From Microbacterium commune (GTDB lineage Bacteria > Actinomycetota > Actinomycetes > Actinomycetales > Microbacteriaceae): DNA of 64,000 nucleotides. The stretch lies in the NCBI RefSeq assembly GCF_014836945.1, contig NZ_JACSPX010000003.1, positions 367,166 through 431,165 of the forward strand, written 5' to 3'. Below the pieces are notes generated by a model that was given only the letters and a program-made list of their open reading frames with translations, was not told the origin of the DNA and searched no databases. Every line of letters starts with the position of its first letter. Positions within the stretch are counted from its first letter, which is position 1. This document shows positions 19,091 to 28,203 of the stretch, in pieces. The position numbers were made by a program, and so were the translations under genes.

Positions 19091-19768
19091 GTGTCAGCCG
19101 ACGAGTCCGCAGAGCCGGATGCCCGTGCGCGCCCGCGTCTGAGGCTCGGCGTCGGCGCCGCGGTGACGCTGGGGCTCGTGGTGCTGTCGGCCGCGGTCGG
19201 CTGGGGGATCCTGCGCGGCCAGGCTGCCCCCACCGAGAGCATCGCGCTGGACGGCGCAGCGTCGGCGTCGGCGGCCACCGGTGACGACACGCGTGGCGGC
19301 TCTGCCGTCGCGCCGCCCGAGGGGCTGTACGTGCATGTGCTCGGCGAGGTCGCCGCCCCCGGCCTGTACATCGTCGATCCGCACGCGCGGCTGGTCGACG
19401 CTCTGGCGGCTGCCGGCGGCACGCTCGAATCCGCCGACCTGCAGGCCGTGAACCTCGCGCGTCCGCTGAGCGACGGCGAGCAGATCGTCGTGCCGAAGAT
19501 GGGCGCGGAGCAGCCGCCCGGCGCCTCGGCGGGCGACGGGGGCGCGGGGACCGGCGTCGGTGCCGGGGCGGCGGACGGGATCGTGAACCTCAACACCGCC
19601 GACCAGACGGCGCTCGAGACGCTGCCGCGCATCGGTCCGGCCCTCGCGCAGCGGATCATCGACTGGCGCGACGAGAACGGGCGCTTCCGGTCGGTCGACG
19701 ACCTGCTTGCCGTGCCGGGGATCGGCGAGAAGCTGCTCGCCGGCATGCGCGAGAAGGTGCGGGTGTGA
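19091..19768 (+). CDS. comEA: ComEA-family DNA-binding protein
   Basis: A 225-residue membrane-anchored DNA receptor. It has one N-terminal helix (about 20-42), an SLBB domain beginning LYVHVLGEVAAPGLYIVD (about 78-135), a Gly/Ala-rich linker and a helix-hairpin-helix pair at the C-terminus (VNLNTADQ, LPRIGPALAQRI, VPGIGEKLL) that binds double-stranded DNA. It overlaps comEC by four bases (GTGA), the standard competence pair. Natural competence is not shown by these two genes alone. Confidence 0.92.
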   Translation: MSADESAEPDARARPRLRLGVGAAVTLGLVVLSAAVGWGILRGQAAPTESIALDGAASASAATGDDTRGGSAVAPPEGLYVHVLGEVAAPGLYIVDPHARLVDALAAAGGTLESADLQAVNLARPLSDGEQIVVPKMGAEQPPGASAGDGGAGTGVGAGAADGIVNLNTADQTALETLPRIGPALAQRIIDWRDENGRFRSVDDLLAVPGIGEKLLAGMREKVRV

Positions 19769-22023
19769 CCGACCTGCGCACGAGCGTGGTGGCGGTCGTG
19801 CTCTGGGGCGCGGCACTGCTGCTCATCCACGTGCCTCGCCTGGCCGGGCCCACCATCCCGATCGCGCTGATCGGAGCGGTGCTGCTGGTGATCCTCCGTC
19901 GTCGTCGAGCGGGTCTCGTCGTGCTCGTGCTGCTGTGCGGTGCGGGTCTCGCCGCGACCGTCGCGGCCGCACAGCCGGCCCGCGACGCCCTCACGGCGCA
20001 GGACGGGCACGTCGTCGAGGCGCTCGTCGAGGTGAGCTCATCCGCATCCCTCGGCAGCGATGGGCGTCTCTGGTTCGACGCGCAGACCATCGCGATCGGT
20101 CCGCCCGGGCACCCGCAGCGCGTCGCCGGCCCGATCCGGGTCGGCGTCGCACCGATCGACGGAGCGGATCTCGGTGCGGTGCTGCGCGTCACGGGTCAGG
20201 GCAAGCGCACGGATGCCGGTGAGCGCGCCGCTCTGGTTCTCTTCGGCACCCGCGCCGAGGTGACGGCGCCGGCCTCGGGGGCCTTCGCGGTCGCCGCGAC
20301 CACGCGCGCCGAGTTCATCCAGCGCGCGAGCGGACTTCCCGAACCGGGCGCAGGGCTGCTCCCTGGTCTCGCGGTGGGCGACACGAGGGCGGTGTCGGAA
20401 GAGGTGAGCGCGGCGATGCTGGCATCCGGACTCAGCCACCTCACGGCCGTCAGCGGGGCGAACTGCGCGATCGTGGTCGCGGTGGTGTTCTGGCTCGTCT
20501 CGCTGCTCGGCGGCGGTCGCGCGCTGCGCGTGGCGCTCTCGCTTCTCGCCCTGGGTGCCTTCGTCGTGCTGGTCACCCCCGAGCCCAGCGTGGTCCGCGC
20601 CTCGGTGATGGCCGCGCTCGCGATGCTCACTCTGCTGATCGGGCGGCCGAGCGCGGGGCTGGCCATGCTGTCGCTGGCGGTCTGCGGACTGCTGATCGCC
20701 GACCCGTGGCTGGCCGCGACACCGGGGTTCGCGCTGTCGGCTGCGGCGACCGCCGCGCTGCTGGTGCTGTCCCGTCCGCTGCTGCGCGGGCTCGGGCGCT
20801 GGATGCCCGTGCCGCTCGCCCTCGCCCTGTCGGTGCCCCTCGCGGCCCAGCTGGTGTGCGGACCGATCGTCGCCCTGTTCTCGGAGACGCAGTCGGTGGT
20901 GGGTGTCGTCGCGAACCTCCTCGCCGCCCCCGCCGCCCCCATCGCGACGGTGATCGGGCTGCTCGCCTGTCTCACCTCCCCGGTGCCGCCGCTGGCCGAT
21001 CTGCTCGCGGCGGCTGCCTGGCTGCCCGCCGCCTGGATCCAGACCACCGCGACGGTGTCGGCGTCGCTGCCCGGTGCGACGGCTGCGGTGCCGGCCGGTC
21101 CGCTCGCGGCCACCGTGGTCGCCGTGATCAGCGCGGCTGCGACGCTCGTGCTCGTGCGCCCGCGCTCACGGCGGCTGCGTCTTGTCGCGGCCGCCGTAGT
21201 GGTCATCGCGTCGGCCGCCTCGGTCGCAGGGATGCTGCTGCGCGGGCCGCTCGCATCGATGACCACTCCGCGTGCATGGACGATCGCCGCGTGCGATATC
21301 GGGCAGGGCGATGCGGTGCTCATCCGCTCGGGGTCGCAGACCGCGCTCGTGGACACGGGTGCGGATCCGGATGCCCTCACCGGATGCCTGGCACAGACCG
21401 GCACCGACCGCATCGATCTGCTCGTGCTCTCGCACTTCGACCTCGACCACGTGGGAGCGGCGACTTCGCTGGCCGGCCGCGTCGACACGGTGCTGCACGG
21501 GCCCGTCGCCGAGCCTGCGGACCAGCGGATCCTGGATGAGCTCGCCGCAGGCGGCGCCGCTCTGCGGGGCGGAGCGGTGGGCACGCACGGGTTGCTCGGA
21601 TCGGCCGAGTGGCGCGTCGTCTGGCCGCCGCCTGACTCGGCGGCGTTCCCCAGCGGCAACGACGCGAGCATCGTCGTCGACATCGCCGGCGGGGGAGTGC
21701 CCCGGATGCTGATGCTCGGCGACCTCTCCGCCGCTCCTCAGCGTCAGCTGCTGGCGAGCGGTCGGGTCGGCGGCGAGTACGCGGTGGTCAAGGTCGCGCA
21801 TCACGGCAGCCGCGACCAGGAGCCCGCACTGTACGCGCAGATCGCGGCACCCGCAGCGCTGATCAGCGTGGGGGAGGACAACGACTACGGGCATCCGCGC
21901 AAGGAGACGCTGATCATGCTCGAGGCGGCCGGCTCGCGTGCCCTGCGCACCGATCGGCGCGGCCTCGTGCTGCTCGGCGAGCAGGGTGGGCGACTCGTGG
22001 TGTGGACGGAGCGCCAGGAGTGA
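19765..22023 (+). CDS. comEC: ComEC/Rec2 DNA-uptake channel
   Basis: A 752-residue polytopic membrane protein. The N-terminal DUF4131-type region is followed by the competence channel domain (GLSHLTAVSGANCAIV is the hallmark) with about ten helices, and a C-terminal metallo-beta-lactamase domain with the metal motif SHFDLDH (556-562). The last domain is thought to degrade the non-transported strand. All three parts are present and intact. It is coupled to comEA and followed by holA after 59 bases. Confidence 0.94.
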   Translation: MTDLRTSVVAVVLWGAALLLIHVPRLAGPTIPIALIGAVLLVILRRRRAGLVVLVLLCGAGLAATVAAAQPARDALTAQDGHVVEALVEVSSSASLGSDGRLWFDAQTIAIGPPGHPQRVAGPIRVGVAPIDGADLGAVLRVTGQGKRTDAGERAALVLFGTRAEVTAPASGAFAVAATTRAEFIQRASGLPEPGAGLLPGLAVGDTRAVSEEVSAAMLASGLSHLTAVSGANCAIVVAVVFWLVSLLGGGRALRVALSLLALGAFVVLVTPEPSVVRASVMAALAMLTLLIGRPSAGLAMLSLAVCGLLIADPWLAATPGFALSAAATAALLVLSRPLLRGLGRWMPVPLALALSVPLAAQLVCGPIVALFSETQSVVGVVANLLAAPAAPIATVIGLLACLTSPVPPLADLLAAAAWLPAAWIQTTATVSASLPGATAAVPAGPLAATVVAVISAAATLVLVRPRSRRLRLVAAAVVVIASAASVAGMLLRGPLASMTTPRAWTIAACDIGQGDAVLIRSGSQTALVDTGADPDALTGCLAQTGTDRIDLLVLSHFDLDHVGAATSLAGRVDTVLHGPVAEPADQRILDELAAGGAALRGGAVGTHGLLGSAEWRVVWPPPDSAAFPSGNDASIVVDIAGGGVPRMLMLGDLSAAPQRQLLASGRVGGEYAVVKVAHHGSRDQEPALYAQIAAPAALISVGEDNDYGHPRKETLIMLEAAGSRALRTDRRGLVLLGEQGGRLVVWTERQE

Positions 22024-22070
22024 CAGCACCAGGAGCGACAGCACCAGGAAGCAGGGTCGGCACCCGCCGG

Positions 22071-22076
22071 TAGGCT
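22071..22076 (+). promoter_or_regulatory. -10 box, leaderless start of holA
   Basis: TAGGCT six bases before ATG 22083. Confidence 0.5.
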
Positions 22077-22082
22077 GAGAGC

Positions 22083-23129
22083 ATGGCAGCTCCTCGTTCT
22101 TCGGCACGCAGCACGGCCGCGAAGGGCACCAAGATCCCGCAGGTGTCGTGGCGCGAGCCGCGCCCGGCGCCGATCGTCCTCGTCTCCGGGCCCGAGGAGG
22201 TGCTCGCCGAGCGCGCGATCGCCGGGGTGCGCGACTACCTGCGCGCCGAGGACCCGGCGCTCGAGGTCAGCGACATCCGCGCCGACGACTACGCCGAGGG
22301 CACGCTGCTCACCCTTACCTCGCCGTCGCTGTTCGGCGAGCCGCGACTGGTGCGCGTCGCCGGCGTCGAGAAGTGCACCGACGCCTTCCTGCAGGAGGCC
22401 GTGCGCTACCTCGAGGCCCCTCAAGAGGGGGCTACCGTCATCCTGCGGCACACCGGCGCGACGGTGCGCGGCAAGAAGCTTCTCGACGCTGTCCGCGCAG
22501 GCACCGGCGGCGGCATCGAGATCCCGTGCACAGCGGTCAAGCGCGACTCCGATCGCGTCGACTTCGCCGCCGGCGAGTTCAAGGCCGTGAAGAAGCGGAT
22601 CCAGCCCACCGCGCTGCGCGCTCTCGTCTCGGCCTTCGCCGACGACCTCACCGAGCTCGCTGCCGCCTGTCAGCAGCTGATCGGCGACGTGGAGGGCGAC
22701 ATCACCGATGACGTCATCACGAAGTACTACGGCGGTCGCGTCGAGGTGTCGGCGTTCGTCGTCGCCGACACGGCCATCGCCGGTCGCTACGGCGAGGCCC
22801 TCGTCGCGCTGCGTCACGCCCTGGCATCCGGAGCCGACCCCGTGCCGATGGTCGCGGCGTTCGCCATGAAGCTGCGCACCATGGCGCGCGTCGCCGGCCG
22901 TCGAGAGCCCAGCCGTCAGCTCGCGCAGCAGCTCGGCATGAAGGACTGGCAGGTCGACCGCGCCAGAAAAGACCTCGCGGGGTGGAACGAGCGCTCGCTC
23001 GGCATGGCGATCCAGGCGACCGCGCGGGCGGACGCGGAGGTCAAGGGCGCCGCGCGCGACCCGATCTTCGCGCTCGAGCGCATGGTGACGGTGGTCGCCA
23101 CCCGCGACGCGTTCGCGTCGACCCGCTGA
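22083..23129 (+). CDS. holA: DNA polymerase III delta subunit
   Basis: A 348-residue clamp-loader subunit that opens the beta clamp. The N-terminal segment IVLVSGPEEVLAERAI replaces the usual nucleotide-binding P-loop, as expected for delta. Conserved central motifs are LFGEPRLVRV and the C-terminal collar region near GMKDWQVDRARK. Length is normal. It commonly follows comEC and precedes rpsT in actinobacteria, as here. The ATG is fixed by the -10 box immediately upstream. Confidence 0.92.
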   Translation: MAAPRSSARSTAAKGTKIPQVSWREPRPAPIVLVSGPEEVLAERAIAGVRDYLRAEDPALEVSDIRADDYAEGTLLTLTSPSLFGEPRLVRVAGVEKCTDAFLQEAVRYLEAPQEGATVILRHTGATVRGKKLLDAVRAGTGGGIEIPCTAVKRDSDRVDFAAGEFKAVKKRIQPTALRALVSAFADDLTELAAACQQLIGDVEGDITDDVITKYYGGRVEVSAFVVADTAIAGRYGEALVALRHALASGADPVPMVAAFAMKLRTMARVAGRREPSRQLAQQLGMKDWQVDRARKDLAGWNERSLGMAIQATARADAEVKGAARDPIFALERMVTVVATRDAFASTR

Positions 23130-23193
23130 CGCGGCTCCCGAGCGAGCGCAGCGAATCGAAGGGCGCTCAGGACAGGCGCTTCCCGACACAGCA

Positions 23194-23225
23194 GAAGGCC
23201 CGCCCCGCGAACGGGACGGGCCTTC
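23194..23225. terminator. Bidirectional terminator between holA and rpsT
   Basis: A 14-base stem with one mismatch (23194-23207 with 23212-23225) and a CGAA loop, placed between two convergent genes. Confidence 0.7.
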
Positions 23226-23243
23226 GAAGCAGAATGCGGGGGC

Positions 23244-23504
23244 TCAGAGAGCGGCGACCTTCTTGGCGATGGCCGACTTGCGGTTCTTCGCCTGGTTCTT
23301 GTGCACGACGCCCTTGCTGACGGCCTTGTCGAGCTTCACGGACGCGATCTTGAGGGCGCCCTCTGCGGCCTCCTTGTCGCCGGAGGCGATGGCCTCGCGG
23401 GTCTTGCGAACCAGCGTCTTCAGCTCGCTCTTGACGGCGCGGTTGCGCTCCTGAGCCTTCAGGTTGGTCTTGTTGCGCTTGATCTGCGACTTGATGTTTG
23501 CCAC
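23244..23504 (-). CDS. rpsT: 30S ribosomal protein S20
   Basis: An 86-residue basic protein starting (V)[13 protein letters not shown], the standard S20 N-terminus, binding the 5' domain of 16S rRNA. The start is GTG 23504, the usual point for actinobacterial S20; the open frame continues upstream to 23600 but the extension has no similarity to S20. A purine-rich AGAAAG stands about ten bases upstream on the minus strand. It is convergent with holA. Confidence 0.96.
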   Translation of the reverse strand: MANIKSQIKRNKTNLKAQERNRAVKSELKTLVRKTREAIASGDKEAAEGALKIASVKLDKAVSKGVVHKNQAKNRKSAIAKKVAAL

Positions 23505-23609
23505 GTGTGGACACTTTCTGTCTGGATGGATTCGGTGTGCTGCCGACGGTAGAGGGACGTCGCACAGCGGTCGTGAGGGACGAACCCACACGCAAGCCAA
23601 GAGTCAATG

Positions 23610-24392
23610 CTACCAGTAGTCAGGGGCTGGTGCAGCACTCCGCCGCGGGTGCGCCCGATCCGCCCGACCTCGGCTCCTGGCGTCCACGACGGCCATCGCC
23701 AGTCGCAGCACCGCGTTGAACACCGTCGGGCGCATCGCCGTCACCAGGTGCGTGGCGTGGGGCACGACGATCAGCTCGGCATGCGGAACGAGACGCTGGA
23801 ACAGCGCCTCGTTCACCCGCAGCTGGTCGAACTGCCCGTTCACGAACCACAGCGGCACGCGGATGCGCGGGAGAGCGGCCTCCAGATCCAGAGCGGCGAG
23901 GCTGCTCAGCGCGGCATCCTGCGCGTCGAACGCGTAGCCGCCGGCGGCGAAGTCGCCGCGGGTGTCGACCGGGAGGGTCGCGGCCAGCACCCGATCGGTG
24001 AGCCACTGCCCTCGCTGCGGCAGCGAGTTCATCGCCCGGGCCAGAACACGGTACGCGCGTAGCGCCGCGCCGCGGGGGAGCGCCGTGCACGACGCGGCCA
24101 CGACTCCCGCGATCGGCGGCGCGTCCTCGCCGCCGGCGTAGGCGAGCGAGAGCAGCCCGCCCATCGAGTGGCCCACGAGCAGCACGGGTCCGTGCCGGGC
24201 CGCATCCCGCACCGCGGCATCGATGGTGTGCAGTGCCTCGTGCAGGGTGAAGTCCTCGTCCATCCGCATGCCGTGCGCGGGAAGATCGATCGCGGTCGCC
24301 GGGATGCCGTTCTCGGCCAGCCAGTCGATCTGCGAGCGCCACATGGTCGATGACGTGCGGATGCCGTGCACGAAGACGACCTGGACGCTCAC
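23610..24392 (-). CDS. Alpha/beta-fold hydrolase
   Basis: A 260-residue cytoplasmic hydrolase. It begins VSVQVVFVHGIRTSSTMW (oxyanion-hole HG motif) and has the nucleophile elbow GHSMGG, the acid near FVNGQFDQL, and the catalytic His in VPHATHL. The substrate cannot be told from sequence. The start is GTG 24392, because TATGCT lies six bases upstream. An ATG at 24434 would place the coding region over the opp terminator hairpin and is rejected. Confidence 0.85.
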   Translation of the reverse strand: MSVQVVFVHGIRTSSTMWRSQIDWLAENGIPATAIDLPAHGMRMDEDFTLHEALHTIDAAVRDAARHGPVLLVGHSMGGLLSLAYAGGEDAPPIAGVVAASCTALPRGAALRAYRVLARAMNSLPQRGQWLTDRVLAATLPVDTRGDFAAGGYAFDAQDAALSSLAALDLEAALPRIRVPLWFVNGQFDQLRVNEALFQRLVPHAELIVVPHATHLVTAMRPTVFNAVLRLAMAVVDARSRGRADRAHPRRSAAPAPDYW

Positions 24393-24398
24393 CCCATC

Positions 24399-24404
24399 AG
24401 CATA
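24399..24404 (-). promoter_or_regulatory. -10 box, leaderless start of the hydrolase gene
   Basis: TATGCT on the minus strand, six bases before GTG 24392 and immediately past the opp terminator. Confidence 0.5.
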
Positions 24405-24443
24405 TGAAGAAAGCGGGGCCGGTGGATCACCCACCGGCCCCGC
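24405..24443 (-). terminator. Intrinsic terminator of the opp operon
   Basis: A perfect 13-bp stem (24413-24425 with 24431-24443) with a five-base loop. On the minus strand it is followed by TTTCTTC. It lies 17 bases past the substrate-binding protein stop. Confidence 0.85.
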
Positions 24444-24459
24444 TCACATGATGCGGTGC

Positions 24460-26169
24460 TTACTTCTCCCAGCCGACGTTCTCAACCGGCTGCACGCCGA
24501 AGAGGTCCAGGCCCACGTAGGGCTCGGGCGTCAGGTTGGCGAGTCCCGTCTTGGCCGCCGAGATGGACGGTCCGTTGTACAGCGGGATGAGGCCCCAGTC
24601 CTGGAAGATCTCGGCCTCGAGCTTCATGGCCGCGGCCGTCTGCTTCTCGGGGTCGTTGATCGACTCGACCTCTTCGTGGATGCGCTCATCCATCTCCGGC
24701 GTCTGCACGCCCGAGAGGTTCAGGCCCATGTCCTGGCAGTACAGCTGGCAGAACCAGGCCGCACCGAACGGGTCGGACGAGGTGAAGCGGAGGCTGAAGA
24801 TGTCCCAGTTCTTGGAGTTGTAGTCCTCGGCGAACTTGTTCGCCGGGCGGACGTCCACCTTGACATCGATGCCGATGGCCTTCTCCTGAGCCTGGATCGA
24901 CTGCGCGAGGGCCTTCTGGGTCGGGTCGTCGTTGTGGATCGGGTAGGTGACCGAGAGCTTGACGCCGTCCTTCTCGCGGATGCCGTCGGAGCCCTCCTTC
25001 CAGCCCGCCTCGTCGAGCAGCTTCTTGGCGCCCTCGACGTCGAACTTGTAGCCGGCCTCTTCGAGCGCGTTGCTGTAGCCGGGCTGGAACGAGAAGAGGG
25101 TCAGCGAGCCCGCCGGCTCCTCTTCGTAGTCCAGGCCGTTCCACGCGATCTTCTTCTGCTGGTCGATGTCGATCGCCTTGAAGAACGCCTCGCGCACCTT
25201 GACGTCCGCGAACTGCGGCTTCTCGGCGTCGACCTCGAGCAGCGTGTTGGCGGTCTGCTGCGCGCGGTAGATCTCGATGTCCTTCATGTCCTTGACCTGC
25301 GCGAGGCGGTCCTTGGTGCCCACGCCGACCATGTCGATCTCGCCGTTCTTGAACGCGTTGATCGAGGCCTGCGAGTCCATGCCCTTGAAGGTGACCGTGT
25401 CGAGCAGCGGCTTGTCGCCCCACCACTTGTCGTTCGGCTTGAACGAGATGAAGTCCTTGTTCGCGTCGAACTCGTCGACCGTGTACGGGCCTGCGCCCCA
25501 CTCGGCGTGCGGGTCGTCGATCATCGCGGAGTTGAAGGTGTCCGGGTCGGCCAGCGCCGGGTGGATGATGCCCGTCAGGAACGGCATCTGCGGCCAGGCG
25601 AACTCGCCCTTGAAGGTGACGATCGCGGTCTTGGGGGTGTCGCCCTGCTCGACCTTCTCGATCTCCTTGTAGCCGTCGGTGGCGTTGGGGACGAAGCCCT
25701 CCTCGGTGGAGCGGCTGGCCTTCCACGTCGCGTCGATCGCCGTCCAGTCCATCGGCGTGCCGTCGTTCCAGGTGGCCTCGTCGGTGAACGTGAAGGTGAT
25801 CTGCGTCTTGCCGTCGACCGTGTCGATCTTCCACTCGTCGAGGTACGCGTCGTGCTTGTAGGGCGTGCCGTCCGGCTTCTGCAGCAGGATCTGCGGCATG
25901 TACCACGCGGCGACGCGGGCGGTGTCGGCGCTGCCGTCACCGTGGAAGGAGTTCAGCTGCTCCGGGATCTCGTTGATCGGGAAGTTGACCGTGCCGCCCT
26001 CCTTGAGGTTCTCGCGCGGCTGCGGGTTGTAGTCCGCGGCCGAGGTCTCGGCTGCGCTGCCGTCATCGCCGCTGCCACCGTTGTCTCCGGTGTCAGAGGC
26101 GCACCCGGTGAGGACGAGTGCGAAAGCGCCGGTGAGTGCCAGCGCTCCCATCAGCTTCTGCTGCTTCAT
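24460..26169 (-). CDS. Peptide ABC transporter substrate-binding lipoprotein
   Basis: A 569-residue extracytoplasmic binding protein of the SBP_bac_5 (OppA/DppA) family. A lipoprotein signal ends in LTGC (Cys23), followed by a Gly/Asp/Ser-rich linker. The conserved core includes TFTFTDEATWNDGTPMDWTA (about residues 108-127) and the C-terminal GLIPLYNGPSISA. It delivers oligopeptides or a related ligand to the permease encoded upstream; the actual ligand cannot be inferred. AAAGGAG precedes the ATG. It is the last gene of the operon, 105 bases after the ATPase gene, which may allow separate higher expression. Confidence 0.92.
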   Translation of the reverse strand: MKQQKLMGALALTGAFALVLTGCASDTGDNGGSGDDGSAAETSAADYNPQPRENLKEGGTVNFPINEIPEQLNSFHGDGSADTARVAAWYMPQILLQKPDGTPYKHDAYLDEWKIDTVDGKTQITFTFTDEATWNDGTPMDWTAIDATWKASRSTEEGFVPNATDGYKEIEKVEQGDTPKTAIVTFKGEFAWPQMPFLTGIIHPALADPDTFNSAMIDDPHAEWGAGPYTVDEFDANKDFISFKPNDKWWGDKPLLDTVTFKGMDSQASINAFKNGEIDMVGVGTKDRLAQVKDMKDIEIYRAQQTANTLLEVDAEKPQFADVKVREAFFKAIDIDQQKKIAWNGLDYEEEPAGSLTLFSFQPGYSNALEEAGYKFDVEGAKKLLDEAGWKEGSDGIREKDGVKLSVTYPIHNDDPTQKALAQSIQAQEKAIGIDVKVDVRPANKFAEDYNSKNWDIFSLRFTSSDPFGAAWFCQLYCQDMGLNLSGVQTPEMDERIHEEVESINDPEKQTAAAMKLEAEIFQDWGLIPLYNGPSISAAKTGLANLTPEPYVGLDLFGVQPVENVGWEK

Positions 26170-26274
26170 GGTGCTCCTTTCGCCTTGCGGCGTGTCATAT
26201 GGGGAGAATAGTTGCGCTCGTGCGCATGCGGCGGGCGCGACAGTGAATCGGGACTAACTGTTATCGGACGGTGA

Positions 26275-28203
26275 TCAGACAGTCGCCGGACGCGTCGACA
26301 TCGTCTCCGGGTCGAACACGACCCGCTGGCGGGTGCGCTCGACATCGGGATCGGGCACGGGAATGGCCGACAGCAGCGCCTGCGTGTACGGGTGCTGGGG
26401 GTTGTCGAAGACCTCGTCGACGTCGCCGTGCTCGACGAACTCGCCGAGGTACATCACCGCGACACGGTCGGCGATGTGGCGGATCACCGACAGGTCGTGG
26501 GCGACGAAGAGGTACGACAGCCCGAGCTTCACCTTCAGCTCGTCGAGCAGGTTGATCACGCCGGCCTGGATCGACACGTCGAGCGCCGACACCGGCTCGT
26601 CGAGCACGATGATCTTCGGGTTGGTCGACAGCGCACGGGCGATTCCGATGCGCTGACGCTGACCACCCGAGAACGCACCGGGGAAGCGGTCGCGGTGCGC
26701 AGGGTTCAGCCCCACCAGGTCCATCAGCTCCTGCACCCGGGCATTGACGTCGTCCTTCGCCATCCCGATGGCGCGCATCGGCTCGGCGATGATGTCGGTG
26801 ACGGTCATGCGCGGATCGAGTGCACCCATCGGGTCCTGGAACACGATCTGGATGTCGCGGCGCAGCCGGCGCTCCAGCTTGCGGTCGTGCAGCTCGTTCA
26901 CGCTCGTGCCGGCGATGATGATGTCGCCGTCGGCCTGCTTCTCGAAGTCCATGATCTGCAGCAGCGTCGTGGTCTTGCCCGATCCGGACTCGCCCACGAT
27001 GGCCATGGTCTCGCCCTCGCGCACGTCGAAGCTGACGCCCTTGACCGCGTGCACCTCGCCGACCTTGCGCTTGAGGAAGGCGCCCTTGGTGAGCGGGAAG
27101 GTCTTGACCATGTTGCGCACTTCGAGCGTCACCGGGCGCTGCTCGCGCGGCGTGCGGGTCAGGTCGCTCTCCGGGATCGGCTCGACCGGGTACACCGGCA
27201 GCCCGCCGATGCGTCCGTCGTCGTCGATCTCGTCGGCTCGGATGCAGGCAGCCAGATGCGCCTGTCCACCGCCGGTGGCCACGGGCAGCAGCTCGGGCTC
27301 CCGCTCGACGCAGGCGGCCACGGCGATCGGGCAGCGCGCGGCGAACGGGCACGCGTCAGGCAGATCGATCAGCAGCGGCGGATTGCCCTTGATGGGGATC
27401 AGCGGCTCCTTCTCGACCTTGTCGACTCGCGGAATGGCTCCCAGAAGGCCGATCGAGTACGGCATCCGCGTGCGGTGGAACAGCTCGTGCGCCGGGGCGT
27501 GCTCGACGGGCTTGCCGGCGTACATGACCATGACGTCGTCGGCGGTGCGCGCGACCACTCCCATGTCGTGGGTGATCATGATCACCGCGGCGCCCGTCTC
27601 GTTCTGCGCCTTCTCGATGAGATCGAGGATCTGCGCCTGGATGGTCACATCGAGGGCGGTCGTCGGCTCATCGCAGATGATGAGGCGCGGGTTGTTGGCC
27701 ATGGCGATGGCGATCACCACGCGCTGACGCATACCGCCGGAGAACTCGTGCGGGAACGACTTCATCCGCTTCTCGGGCTCGGGGATGCCGACCAGGCGCA
27801 GCAGCTCGAGCGACCGCTCCCATGCATCGCTGCGCGAGAGGCTGCGGTGCACGGTGAGCGCCTCGATGAGCTGGTCGCCGATGGTGAACACGGGAGTGAG
27901 CGAGGTGAGGGGATCCTGGAAGACCATCGCCATGCCGTTACCGCGGATGACCGACATCTGCTTGTCGGTCTTGCCCAGCAGCTCCTCGCCCTCGAACTGG
28001 ATCGATCCGGTCACGCGGGCGTTCTCGTCGAGCAGCCCCATGATGGCCAGCGAGGTGACCGACTTGCCCGAGCCGGACTCGCCGACGATGCCGAGCGTCT
28101 TGCCCGCCTCGAGATCGAAGGAGACGCCGCGCACGGCGTCGACGCGGCCGGCTTCGGACGCGAAGCTGACCCTGAGGTCACGGACGGAGAGTACGTTGCT
28201 CAT
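26275..28203 (-). CDS. Peptide ABC transporter ATPase, fused OppD-OppF
   Basis: A 642-residue protein with two complete ABC ATPase domains. The first has Walker A GESGSGKS (41-48) and signature FSGGMRQRV; the second has Walker A GESGSGKT (404-411) and signature FSGGQRQRI. Each is followed by DEP and an oligopeptide-type C-terminal extension; the first retains the Cys-containing segment CPFAARCPIA that in OppD/DppD ligates an iron-sulfur cluster. The two halves correspond to OppD and OppF fused in one chain. ATG 28203 overlaps the permease gene by four bases. Confidence 0.93.
   Translation of the reverse strand: MSNVLSVRDLRVSFASEAGRVDAVRGVSFDLEAGKTLGIVGESGSGKSVTSLAIMGLLDENARVTGSIQFEGEELLGKTDKQMSVIRGNGMAMVFQDPLTSLTPVFTIGDQLIEALTVHRSLSRSDAWERSLELLRLVGIPEPEKRMKSFPHEFSGGMRQRVVIAIAMANNPRLIICDEPTTALDVTIQAQILDLIEKAQNETGAAVIMITHDMGVVARTADDVMVMYAGKPVEHAPAHELFHRTRMPYSIGLLGAIPRVDKVEKEPLIPIKGNPPLLIDLPDACPFAARCPIAVAACVEREPELLPVATGGGQAHLAACIRADEIDDDGRIGGLPVYPVEPIPESDLTRTPREQRPVTLEVRNMVKTFPLTKGAFLKRKVGEVHAVKGVSFDVREGETMAIVGESGSGKTTTLLQIMDFEKQADGDIIIAGTSVNELHDRKLERRLRRDIQIVFQDPMGALDPRMTVTDIIAEPMRAIGMAKDDVNARVQELMDLVGLNPAHRDRFPGAFSGGQRQRIGIARALSTNPKIIVLDEPVSALDVSIQAGVINLLDELKVKLGLSYLFVAHDLSVIRHIADRVAVMYLGEFVEHGDVDEVFDNPQHPYTQALLSAIPVPDPDVERTRQRVVFDPETMSTRPATV

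Noticed and set aside
24393..24434. Longer start (ATG 24434) for the hydrolase
   Set aside because: It would read through the opp terminator hairpin, and the -10 box at 24399-24404 lies downstream of it.
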